From Warburgia ugandensis (taxonomy: Eukaryota; Streptophyta; Magnoliopsida; Canellales; Canellaceae), in NCBI GenBank assembly GCA_035236585.1, contig CP141137.1, positions 45,282,057-45,346,056 on the forward strand: a stretch of DNA of 64,000 nucleotides, given 5' to 3'. A program made the position numbers and the translations under genes. The notes below the pieces were generated by a model that ran no database searches, was not told where the DNA came from, and worked only from the letters and a program-made list of their open reading frames with translations. Below are positions 39,076 to 51,000 of this stretch, in pieces (position 1 is the first letter of the stretch; every line of letters starts with the position of its first letter).

Positions 39076-42000
39076 CTATAATTTTTTCTCTGATAGTAGA
39101 TAGAAGAATACATTCTTTTTCTTCTAAACTTCCAAGTATCATGGTTTCATTTTGTCTCAGAGTTTTTAAATCTTTTCTCACCACTTCTATCCATGTTCTT
39201 TTGGGACTTCCCCTTGTCCTTTTAGAACCTTCGACTTGCATTGCCTCAGTCCTTCTAACCAGTGTCGTTTTCAGTCTCCTTTGGACATGTCCGAACCATC
39301 TAAGTCTAATCTTCCTCATCTTGTTATCTATTAGTGATATTCCTAATTTTCCTCTAATGTTTTCACTCATAATTCTATCTGTTCTTGTCTTACCACTCAT
39401 CCATCTCAACATCCTCATTTTGGCTATGTTCATCCTATGTACATGATGTGTCTTAACTGTCCAACACTGATCCTTTGAGCATGACTAGCCTTGTAGCCAT
39501 CCTATAGAATTTTCCTTTCAATTTGAGTGGCACCCGCCTATCACACAAAACTCTAAAAGCACATCTCCATTTTTCCAACCCACTTGAATTTTCTGGGTAA
39601 TGTTCCTCTCAATCTCTCCACTCTCGTCAATCATCAATCCTAAGTAACAAAAGTGGTCTTTTAGGGGGACTTCTTGGTTATCAATCTTTAATAGTGCTCC
39701 ACTCCCGCTCCTCTCCTTGCTAAAATTGCATTCCATATACTCTATCTTAGTTCATCTGATTTTAAATCCTTTAGATTCTAATGCTTCTCTCAATAACTCT
39801 AACTTTCTGTTTATGCCCTCCTTAGTCTCATCAATTAAAACTATGTCATCTATAAATAACATACACCATGGAATCTCCTTATGCAAATGTTTTGCTAACT
39901 CGTCCATAACCAATGTGAAAAGGTAAAGACTCAATGCTAATCCTTAGTACAATCCTACAGTGATAGGAAAATCATTGATCTTTCCGCTAGTGGTCCTAAC
40001 ATTTGTCACTGCTCCTTCATAAATACCTTTAATTATGTCCACATACTCCCATGAAACACTTTCTCACCCAACACCCACCATATTAACTCTCATGGGACCC
40101 TATCATAAGCTTTTTCTATGTCAATAAAGACCATGTGCAAAATAAAAATAAAAAAAAATCCAAATTCAAGCAATATCTATAGTAGCAACAAACCATATAT
40201 ATATATATATATATATTGTCTTCGATCAATTGCAAGGATTGGGTTAGTTCATAAATTAATGAAAGCCAATTTTTTGAGGCATTCTCACCTCTCCATTACT
40301 TTTTCCTTTCATCCTTTTGAGATCTTTGGTTTTCTAACTCAAATTAGGCTCAAATATGCACCAAAGCTTTTAGACAACAAAAATACCCAGGTATAACCTT
40401 CCTTCAATACAAGAATCTTTGCAGCCTTGATATAACTAGATTAATGGTTGCTGGGCCAAGTAAATCTTGCTTGCAGCAATCATTGGTCTATCAACTCATC
40501 CCATTGGATAAGGTAAGAAATTATGGTCATACTTGCCATGACTTCTAGATACAAAACATTCTTCTCATTTTCATAGAAGTAGCCTGGCTAGGGGATGTAG
40601 AACAGCTTACAAAATGACCTAATCTATATGCTGAGATCAAATCCCAATTAACTTAAATAAGAAAACATAACTTAAACTACTACGAACACTTCAATATGGA
40701 GAAAATCAGTCTTAATTAGCATGAATAGCCTACAATGAGTTATAGGATTTGTAGATTGCCCCAGATCTCTATCAAAGTTTCAATTTAAACTGTCCCTCTA
40801 ATTGACAAATGGTCCTAATTAAACTTCAAATCTCGGGCTCAGGAATTTTGTGCAAGATAAGAATTTTAGGTTATTACTGATGCAAATCACGTAACCACAT
40901 GCAGCTCAAAAATCGTCCTTTAAAAGACAAGGTAGAAAAGTATTGACTTACAAAACAGGATGAAACAAAAGTGATTAGGCCTTATACCGAACGCGGCTTC
41001 ACGCACACAATAAGGAAGCTAGAACGAGGAATCCATTGAGTCTAACCAAATTTTCATTCATTATTCATCAAAAACTACTCACACAAAAGAGAAAAGGATC
41101 TTAAGTAGGAGACATCCAACCCTAATATAGAAAAAGACAAAATTGCCCCTACTTTAAGTCACAACACACAAAGAAACCTAATACCCTTAGTGGTAAATAT
41201 CCCAAGTAAACTAAACTGTAACATAACATAAAAAAATAAAAAAAGTGGGATGATGGTCCCCATCAATCTCCCCAGCTGAAAAGACTTCAACCCTGTCAAA
41301 GTAAGAATATCGAACCTCCCAAGTGTATGTGTGCCCAATGCAGGGTCTTCAAATTCATATACATACTCTTGGCTCATCAGTAAAAATCCTCCATGTGTGT
41401 AGCTTCCCAATGTGAGGTCTTCAAATAGTGCACGCATACATGGGTCTTCAATCATCTCTTACAAGTACATCTTCACAGGGTGGGGACCTCACGTAGTACA
41501 TACGCATGTGTAAGAGGTCTTTTGCTCTTAAAGACCTGGTGAAATAGGAACCCTTCTTCGTCGCCTCTGATATGTCTTGAAGTTACATCCATTTGACAAG
41601 GAATTTTCAGTAACCTCGTCGTCTAGTGGACACTATCTGATCGTCAAGTATGTCCTCCACCTGCTCTTGTGTGGGACGAACCTGTGGCTATGGAGGTAAT
41701 GACTGCATGGGTGGGGCAAGGGGCCAAGGGAACTAGTTGGGCTGGCTAGGATCAGTGCTCGGGTCAGGGTTAAGGTTAAGATTAGGTTCAATGGGTGAAA
41801 TGGTGGGGTGATGAAAAGAAACTAGATACTCCACATTAAATGTTTAACTAATTCCACAATCATGAGGAAGATCCAATATATAAGCGTTCTCCTCAGTACT
41901 CGAAAGGGATCAGCACTGCAAGCCTGTAATTTCTGATTGACTCCCTGTAGATATCTTTCAGGTCTCATATGGACCATGACAGGATCACCTGGCTGAAATT

Positions 42001-45000
42001 CCTTATATCGTCTATGCAAGTCAGCAACAAATTTATACTTATCGTTACTTAAACTAATCCTTTGTCTGATCTCAGAATTCAAATCATGTATATGTTGTGT
42101 AAAGGACTGGGCTAACTCAGATAGTCTATGTTATACGGACATGGGTATGAGATCTACAGGCATCCTAGGCTTGTATTCGTGAACGACCTCAAAAGGACTC
42201 ATACCAGTTGTCCTATTAACAGAATTATTACACATGAACTCAACAAATGGTAGAACAGTGTCCCAACTCCTATTGTGATCCCCACTAAGCACCTCAACAA
42301 ATTTTCTAGCCTTCGATCACAACTTCTGTCTAACCATCCGTTTGTGAATGGTAAGCAGAAGAGAATTGAAGCCTAGTGCCCATCATGTGCCATAGTGTCT
42401 TCCAAAAATAGCTAACAAAATTGACATCCCTGTCAGACACTATAGACTTTGGTAACCCATGTAGCCAAACTACTGACTCAAAAAAAAAAAAAACACACAA
42501 ACAATCCTAGACGCGTTAGCAATTTTAGAGCAAGAAATGAAGTGGGTCGTTTTAGAAAAACGGTCCAGAACAACAAATATGAAATCATGCTTCCTGATAG
42601 TCTTGGGTAGTCCTAGCACGAAGTCCATACTTAAATCTTGCCACGGGGCATGTGGAACTAGCTAAAGGGTGTACAATCCTGCATTCTATTTGGGTTGCTT
42701 TGCCAGTTGGTAATTACAGCATTACCCAATGATATTGGCAACATCCTGTTGGAGACTAGGCCAATAGATCCTATCAGATACAAGAGCAATCACCTTGTTA
42801 TGACTAAAATGGCCAGCGATCCAGCCCACATTGAGCTCCCAAATGAGAAAATCTCTCACATATGGGGAATACACAAACAAAGGCCTCTAAACAAATATGC
42901 ATCTTGCAAGAGGTAGTTCCTAGCACTTCGTCTCTAACCCTCAATCAATGATGTGTAAACCACTCCAAAATCTGGGGACGATAAATAGTCCTCTCTCAAA
43001 TGCTCAAACCTGGTGACCTCAACTTGTAAGCTGTGTAGAAATGCCAACTTACGACTCAATGCATTTACAGGTTTGTTCTTGACTTCTGCCTTACGCTTAC
43101 GCACAAATGAATATTCCTAAAAAAATTCAACCCATTTGGCATATTGTGGACTTAATTTCTTTTGAGAGCTGTGGTATCGTAGGGCCTCATTGTCAGAGAA
43201 CAAGACAAATTCATTCAACAATAAGTACTGCCTCTAATATCGTAATACCTGAACAACTACACAACTGCATAGAACTCCTTATCATAGGTGGAGTATTTTT
43301 ACTATGCGTCATTTAATTTCTCACTGAAAAATGCCACGGGGAAACTCTCTTGACTTAAAACTCCTCTACCTAAACCAAATGCATTGTGTGCCACTTCAAA
43401 AACCTTCGAGAAGTACAATAGGCGCATCACCAGAGCTTTAGTCATCCGCTCTTTGATTTCTTTGAATGCTTTTGGATACAACATTCGTCCATTGGAACTC
43501 CCCCCTCTTCATGCACTTAGTAATGGAAGCCACAATGGAACTAAACCCACAAATGAAGCGATGCTAGAAGGCAGCTAACCCATGAAAACTGCAGATCTCG
43601 TGAATATTTTGTGGCTCGCTCCACTCCAAGATGGACCTCACCTTCTCTAGGTCAGCAGAGATGCCTAAGAAGAAACCACAAATTTTAAAAAGATAACCTA
43701 TTGGAAGCAAATGAACATTTCTTAAGATTTGCATATAACTTCTCTATCCTCAGCATCTCACATATCTACCTTGAGTGGATGAGGTACTACTGTTGGGTTT
43801 GACTATAGATCAAGATGTCGTCGAAGTACACGACTAGGAACTTGCCAATAAACAGCCTTAGCACGTGTTATGATCCTCATGAATGTAGTAGGGGCATTCG
43901 AAAGCCCAAAAGGCATGACTAGAACTCATATAAACCATCCTTCAACTTAAAGACGGTCTTCAACTCATCCCCCAGACGAAAACAGACCTGGTGATAGCTG
44001 CTCTTTAGGTCAATCTTTGAAAAGATCATGGCACCCACCATCAAGTCCAACATATCGTCGAGCCTCGGTATGGGAAATCAACAACTGACTATTATTTTAT
44101 TGATAGCTTGACTGTCCAACATGTCCTCCATGACCCATCTTTCTTGGGTGCAAGCAATACGGGTACGGCACAAGGACTCAAGCTCTCCTAAATGAAACCT
44201 TTCCTTAGCAATTCATCCACCTGTTTCTTCAACTCAGCACTCTCGTTGGGATTCATTCTGTAGTAGGGAAGGTTCAGAAGACTCGATCTGGGGATCACAT
44301 TGATAAAGCATCTTAATAGTCATGTAAAGTGGTTGCTACCTCACTAGGGTACTGAAGAATCATTAGCGATGGGATTTCTTTTGCCACCAAGGCATAAAAG
44401 AAAGGCTCGTCTCTATTGTCCATCACAAATGCAATGGCGCTGACAATATGTAGGCCTTTAGCTTTCACCTTGGCCTCCATGACTACTTTGATATTGCCTT
44501 CTTTTCGCTCAGGTGGCACTTTGGGTAGTAGAGGATTGAGTCGGATCCTCTTGTTGTCATGCAAGAAAGAGCACGAATTAGACCAGCCATAAATAGTAAT
44601 GTCCATATCATAAAGTCATAGCCTGTCTAAAAATAATGTGATATGCATCCATAGGTACCACATCACACGACAAAGTGTCTTTATATGTTAGAAACTCAAT
44701 GGGAACCTAACACTTCTGAGTAACTAGGAGTGATGAAGAAGCATCAACCCACCAAACTCTATAAGGTCTAGGGTGGGAAAGGGGCGAAAGTCCTAAGTGG
44801 GAAATAACATGGGTGGAAATTATATTCATGCAGCTCCCACTATTGATGACAATTTTACATTTCTTTTTGCACTCTTAACATATGTATGAAAAATGTTCGT
44901 CCTATGCCAATCATCACTACCCTTTGAGGCGAGAGCACACCTAACTATCATCACACATACGGTATTACCCTCCCCATGGAGCCTACAAGTCTCTCACACC

Positions 45001-48000
45001 ATGGCAACTCTCTAACTATTCGCCTCATAGGCCTACTCCTCATCGCTGACCTCACCATCATCATCATCATCATCAAGACCTTATCCCAATTAGGGGTTGG
45101 CCACATGAATCTTATTCCTCCATTCCACTCTATTAAATACCATGGCTTCATTTAGTCCCAACGTTTTAAAATCTTTCCTCGCCACTTCTATCCAGGTTCT
45201 TTTGGGCCTTCCCCTTGCCCTTTTAGAACCTTATACTTGTATTGCCTCACTTCTTCTAACCGGTGCCATTGTTGGTCTCCTTTGAACATGTCTAAACCAT
45301 CTAAGTCTAGTCTCCCTCATCTTGTTACCTATTGGTGCTATCCCTAAATTTCTTAGAATATTTTCATTTATAATTCTATCCTTTCTTGTCTTACCACTCA
45401 TCCATCTCAACATCCTCATTTTTGCGACGCTTATCCTATGAGTATGATGTTCCTTAACTGCCCAACACTCTGATCAATAGAGCATGGCCGGCCTTATTGC
45501 CATCCTATAGAATTTTCCTTTTAGTTTGAGTGGCACCCGTCAATCATACAAAACTCCAAATGCACATCTCCATTTGTTCCAACCCACTTGGATTCTCTGG
45601 ATAACTTCTATCTCAATCTCTCTACTTAAATGAATCATTGATCCTAAGTACCGAAAGTGGTCTTTAACGGAGACTTCTTGGTTATCAATCTTGACTGGTG
45701 TTCTACTCCTACTCTCCTTGCTAAAATTACATTCTACATATTTTGTCTTAGTTCGGCTAATTTTAAATCCTTCAGATTCTAATGCTTCTCTCTATAACTC
45801 TAGCTTTATGTTTACACCCTCCCTTGTCTCATCAAGTAAGACTATATCATCTGCAAATAGAATGCACCAGGGAATCTCCTCGTGCAGATGTTTTGTTAAC
45901 TCATCCATAACCAATGTGAAAAGGTATGGACTCAATGCCGATCCTTGATGCAATCCTATAGTGACAGGAAAATCACCAGTCACACCGCTAGTGGTCTTAA
46001 CATTTGTTACTGCTCCCTCATACATATCTTTAATTATATCTATATATCCCTGAGAAACCCCTTTACTGCCCAACACCCTTCATATTAACTCTCTAGGGAC
46101 TCTATCATAAGCTTTCTCTAAGTCGATAAAGACCATGTGGAGGTCTTTCCTCCTCTCCCTATATTTTCTACTAATTGTCTTAATAAGAAAATAGCCTCCT
46201 TCATACCCATTCTCCACATTCTCGCCTTCCATAAACAAGGATTTAAAGGGAGTCCTAGAAGAGCCCTCTGCAACAACATATCCAAATCCTTGACATTGAC
46301 AACACCTAGTGTTGTTGTTTTGCCTTGAAAACTCTCCTGTCACAACCTTTCCTTTATCGACATTAGACGCCACTGTCGCTTGAGTTCTAGGTTGCTAATT
46401 CTAAAATGTAGATTTAACCCTGGATTCATATTGTTTAGCAGGTTGCAGTTTGAGATACCACTCTAAATATTGCACTATCCAATAGGTGTGATCTAAGGAA
46501 TTTATATCATGGAGAATTGAGTTCTTTCTAAAGCTCAGGCAAAGGCCTATCCTAAATCTAAACAAGTCACAAAGGGATCTTCCTTTACATTACACCTTAT
46601 CATAAAAATTGAACTGAGGAATGTATTCAATAACAGACAGACCTCCCTGGCATAAGTTCTGCCATTGATCTAGTAATCGAGAATGGTAAGACAAAAGAAC
46701 AAATTTCTCTTTCAGCCTCTCCTTCATGTTCTCCCATGCAGAAATGCATGGACGCATTGCTGCAGCTCGTTGACGCCTCAAATTGGTCCAATAGAGCCTT
46801 GCTTGACCAATCGGTTTAATCTTAGCAAACTGGACCCCCTGCTCTTCGAACATTTTATACCAGTCAAAGTAATGACCCATGTTTGAAAGCCAGTCAAGAA
46901 ATTGTTTTGGATTCAGTTTGCCATCATAGGTAGGGGCATCAAGCTTAACAGATTTCAGGACCCAATTTTCAGCAATATGTGGCTCATAATTGACATGATG
47001 GTGATTATCACCTTCTTTGTGGTTATCTAGCTCCTGCAAAGCTAGTATAGCATGCTTACCTATGAGAGGTTCGGGTCACGACTCTAAGGCCTTAATGCAC
47101 GAACCCTTATCATCTAATCGTACTGTCAAATTTAGGATGCTGACTGATTACACAATCATTCAACTCAGAGCCTGAATTTCCTAAAGGATTTTACTAAGCT
47201 GTAAATTCATTGGCTGGTAGGACTGACCACTACAGTTGGACATACACTAGGATGCCTTGACACTTGACGACTAAACACCCTACAACTCTATGGTAAGTAC
47301 CCTAATGTAGATTCTAAGCAACCTTATGCTCTGATACCAAATTTGATGTAGGATAGCATGGAAAATGACCTGATCTATATGCTGTGATCATATTAGAATT
47401 AAATTAAACTACGACGAACACTTCAACATACAGAAATTAGTCTTAATTATCATGAATAGCCTACAATGAGTTACAGGATCTGCAAACTGCCCTAGATATC
47501 TATTGATTAAGGTAAGATCGAAGTTTCAATTCTGATCACCCCTCTAATTGACAAACGGTCGTGATTAACTTCGATTCTAGGGTTTAGGAATTTTGTGCAA
47601 TATAAGAATTCTAGGTTATTACCAAAGCCAATCACGTAACTACACGTAGCTTAGAAATCGTCCTTTAAAAGACAAGGTAGAACAGTGTTGACTTACAGAA
47701 CAGGATGAAACAAAAGTGATTCGGCTTTTATACCAAATGCGGCTTCATGCCCATGAGAAGCTAAAACGAGGAATACACCAAGTTTAACAAAATTTTCATT
47801 CATTTTCATCAAAAATTGCTCACACAAAAGAGAAAAAGATCTTAAGTAGGGGACATCCCACCCTAATAAAGGAAAAAGACAAAATTGCCCCTAGATAAGT
47901 CACAACATATTAAGAAACCTAATAACCTTAGTGATAAATATCCCAAGTAAACTAAACTGTAACATAACATAAAAAAAAAAAAACATGGGATGATGGTCTC

Positions 48001-51000
48001 CATCACTAGCATACATAAAACTGGAAACAATTGTTCAATAGTCCAAATAAAGAAAGCTCCATTCAATTATAGTTCAATAATTTATTTTATTAAATCAATG
48101 TCAAAACATGCGTATAACTAGACTTGCATCTTGTGGTCTACTCATGAACAGACTGCAGAACTAATAGTATGGAAGTCATATCCATATATTGGTTATACAC
48201 CATCAACCTGCAATTCTTGGTCAATCCAAATGCAACCAAGCTGTCTACCACATAATTCTTGGCTATACGCATATGTACACATACATACATTTAAATAGAA
48301 GAGGGGGGGGGGAAGTTATCCTATGGTGTTTGCACAATTAGATCTACACAGGATCACATTATGCATTCTTTTTTCTACATCTCGGTTGTAACATTTGTTT
48401 ATCCAATCTGCTCATAGTAGGCCTGCATATTACATAGGCCATGCGCCAAAAAACATCACCACATGACGTTCAGCAACAATATTTTGTAGTGAAAATAGAA
48501 GATACAGAAGTCCAACAAACAACCAAATACTAAGGGCAGAAAAACCTTAACACGTTGAAAGGTTCACATCATACAATCCCCGAAACTTTTAGAGTAGCAT
48601 ATACAAGATGAGGCCCAGATATGAACATGACACCCACATATAGAGAAAACATCTAAATGCTAACAGTGAAGTGGAAACACCAGATAAGAACAAATATATA
48701 TTATGTCCAATCTATTGCAGGGACTGGATTGGTTTGAGGCATTCCTCTTCCCCATTCCTTATCCTTTCATCTCTTTGAGATCTTTGGCTTTTCAACTTAG
48801 ATTTGGCATAGATATGCATCAAATATTACACAGTCAACCAAACTCATATACAACCAAGAGAATAGAAATCACTGATCCATGATAAAGGAGTCAAACTAGC
48901 TTTATGAGAGACAATATATGACAAGCTGTTAGTTGTTCATGCCCAGCCACCTATTGGAGATTCATGCTAGACCACTTGAGTCGTGACATGTCAACTAATT
49001 AGAAACAAGTGATGAAGAAGAAAAGAAAGTTCACATAATCATGATAACATCAATCTTTATATAAATAGCATCAAGACGAGTCCTTACAAACCCATTCCTG
49101 CAGCAAGGCCATTATCCACGAACATTAATAGCCGAAAAACAAAGACAGTTGTGTAGTCAACCTAAGACAAAGAGAAGACAGAACAGCAGGTCACTACCTT
49201 TAGAAAAAATCTGATAACAAACATAGAGAATTTGTTAAATATGTGAACTCACCACAATCCATATGTGCAAAGGATATATACAGAGATGGTACCGTTTCCA
49301 ATTAATCGAGACAATGATTCTTACAGGTCATTAAGGAACAAGACATAATCTCAAATGCAAATAAACAACTTATTCAAATGGACATAAAGTCAAGCATTCT
49401 TGTGACATGAACATCTACATAATAAAAAACTGAAAAAGGTGGATTCTTAGCAAGAATAGTATCAACAGTTTTCCATTAATCCCCATTAATGAGAAGAGAG
49501 AATAGGACAAAAGATTTTGAGCAACTAACTTCCCTTAGTAATTGTATATATAATACAGTCCAACCTCATATGCGAAATACCAAAAGCTGCACAAGAAGGG
49601 CAGCCCGGTGCACGAAGCTCCTTCATATGCGGGGTCCGGGGAAGGGGGGACCACAAGGGTCAATAGTACTAGCCTTACCTTGCATTTTTGCAAGAGGCTG
49701 TTTCCATGCCTCGAACACGTGACCTCAAAGTCATACAAAGACAACTCTACCGCTGCGCCAAGGTTCCCCGTCTAAAAGCTGCATGTGGATTTGAAGAATA
49801 CTTAGGTAAATCTTGAGTAAAGGGCAGCCCCAGTGCACGAAGCTCCCGCCTATGCAGGGTCCAGGGAAAAATAATTGGTAAATCTTGGGTCTCAAAGGAA
49901 AACTACATCAACACTATTGAGCAAGAGAGAGCTAAGAAGCACTAGTGAGTTTGGAGCGGAAACATTATGGCAAAGAGCCTACTTTTTCCCTTTTTGTTCT
50001 CTGTCTTTTTTTGAAGGATAAATCTAACCACGGCATTAAATTCACTTGCTATAGTCTAAAATGTGGTTACAATTGCTTAGAGAAACTATCCAATGGAGAA
50101 GTATTTTGTTGATTCCATAATCATTCATGGAAGAAATCAGTTAGTTGTTACAAGAATACATGTTGACAGGACTAGAACAAAACTTTAGAACCAGCTGCTA
50201 AACTAGGGCCCTTTTAACATAGTATTAAACTTTCTCCTCTCTCTTGGTCATATCAAAATGCTTTGATTCTCTGCCTTTTTGACAAGAAATCAGGATTCTG
50301 GTGTATGAAACTCCAATGACAACTGGATCTGATTCAAACATTTAGAATAATAGTCACACAAATGATTCAAACCTCACATAAGTCAGGCTTACTTTATTAA
50401 CTTCAAAACCAACAAGGAAAACAAGGTCGACAAAAAAACTGAAGATAATCTTACGGAGGATTTTGGAGATGCAGAAAAAAAACTATGGTAGACCATGATA
50501 CAAATCAATAAGATGAGAGACCTAGAAGATACACATGAATTTTGCAAGTTGACGTAGAACTTGAAAAATATTGAGGAATTCAATAGTTGCAGAGAACTGG
50601 TTTTGGTACAAGGCAAGGATAAAAGATGCAAATGAGAAATAGAGGAAAGAAAGACAAACTTAGAGACATAACAACATAAAGAAATTGTTCACTAATCATC
50701 TTGATTAACCTGTATGCATGTTTCCTCTCGATAATATTTCGACCATTGAAAAATAAGAAAGAAGAAATTGAAGAATTGTTTCATCAAAAGTTTCTTCAAT
50801 AGATAAAACAAAAAAAGAAAACAAAAACAAAATGGGGGATGTAATCAAAGGCAGAAGAGAAAAAGAATAGAAGAATGGAATACTTATTGAGAAAGGAAAA
50901 AAAATTTACATGTTCATATATCTTCACTCACCTATTTATTTACAGTTCTTTAAATGACTTGAGATGAGAGAATGAGCGAACACAAGTCCCAACTCAGACC

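Larger units (their letters stand above)
33923..39134 (+). mobile_element. Ty1/copia retrotransposon inserted in the RTE LINE
   Basis: LTRs 33923-34193 and 38822-39134 begin TGTC(G/A)GATATGTTAGG. A 5-bp target-site duplication AGTAT (33918-33922 and 39135-39139) borders it, and joining the flanks restores the RTE sequence. The primer site and polypurine tract sit directly inside the LTRs. Gag, protease, integrase, reverse transcriptase and RNase H follow in copia order, in several frames. The element is antisense to the SIS3-like gene. An Au SINE interrupts pol. It is not autonomous now. Confidence 0.96.
40593..48005 (-). mobile_element. Ty3/gypsy retrotransposon, with an RTE copy inside
   Basis: LTRs at 40593-41265 and 47344-48005 have inverted ends TGATG/CATCA (the left copy starts GGATG). 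CTAGG (40588-40592) and CTAGC (48006-48010) are a likely 5-bp target-site duplication with one change. A tRNA-Met primer site and a polypurine tract lie inside the LTRs on the minus strand. Gag, protease, RT, RNase H and integrase are in gypsy order, all broken. It lies in the sense direction of the SIS3-like gene. The clade was not settled. Confidence 0.95.
30634..49087 (-). other. SIS3-like intron 4 (18.5 kb)
   Basis: Contains a duplicated intron segment (A and B), a split RTE LINE, a Ty1/copia element with a SINE in it, and a Ty3/gypsy element with a second RTE copy. The part 30634-33229 is unremarkable intron sequence with no domain or element I can name. Confidence 0.9.

Noticed and set aside
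39015-39446. Plus-strand frame with hydrophobic residues over the RTE right piece
   Set aside because: It is the antisense shadow of the RTE reading on the minus strand.
49088-49095. Alternative donor GTTTGT for exon 4
   Set aside because: It would put exon 5 out of frame; GTAAGG, four bases later, restores the conserved GMGLDLGW.
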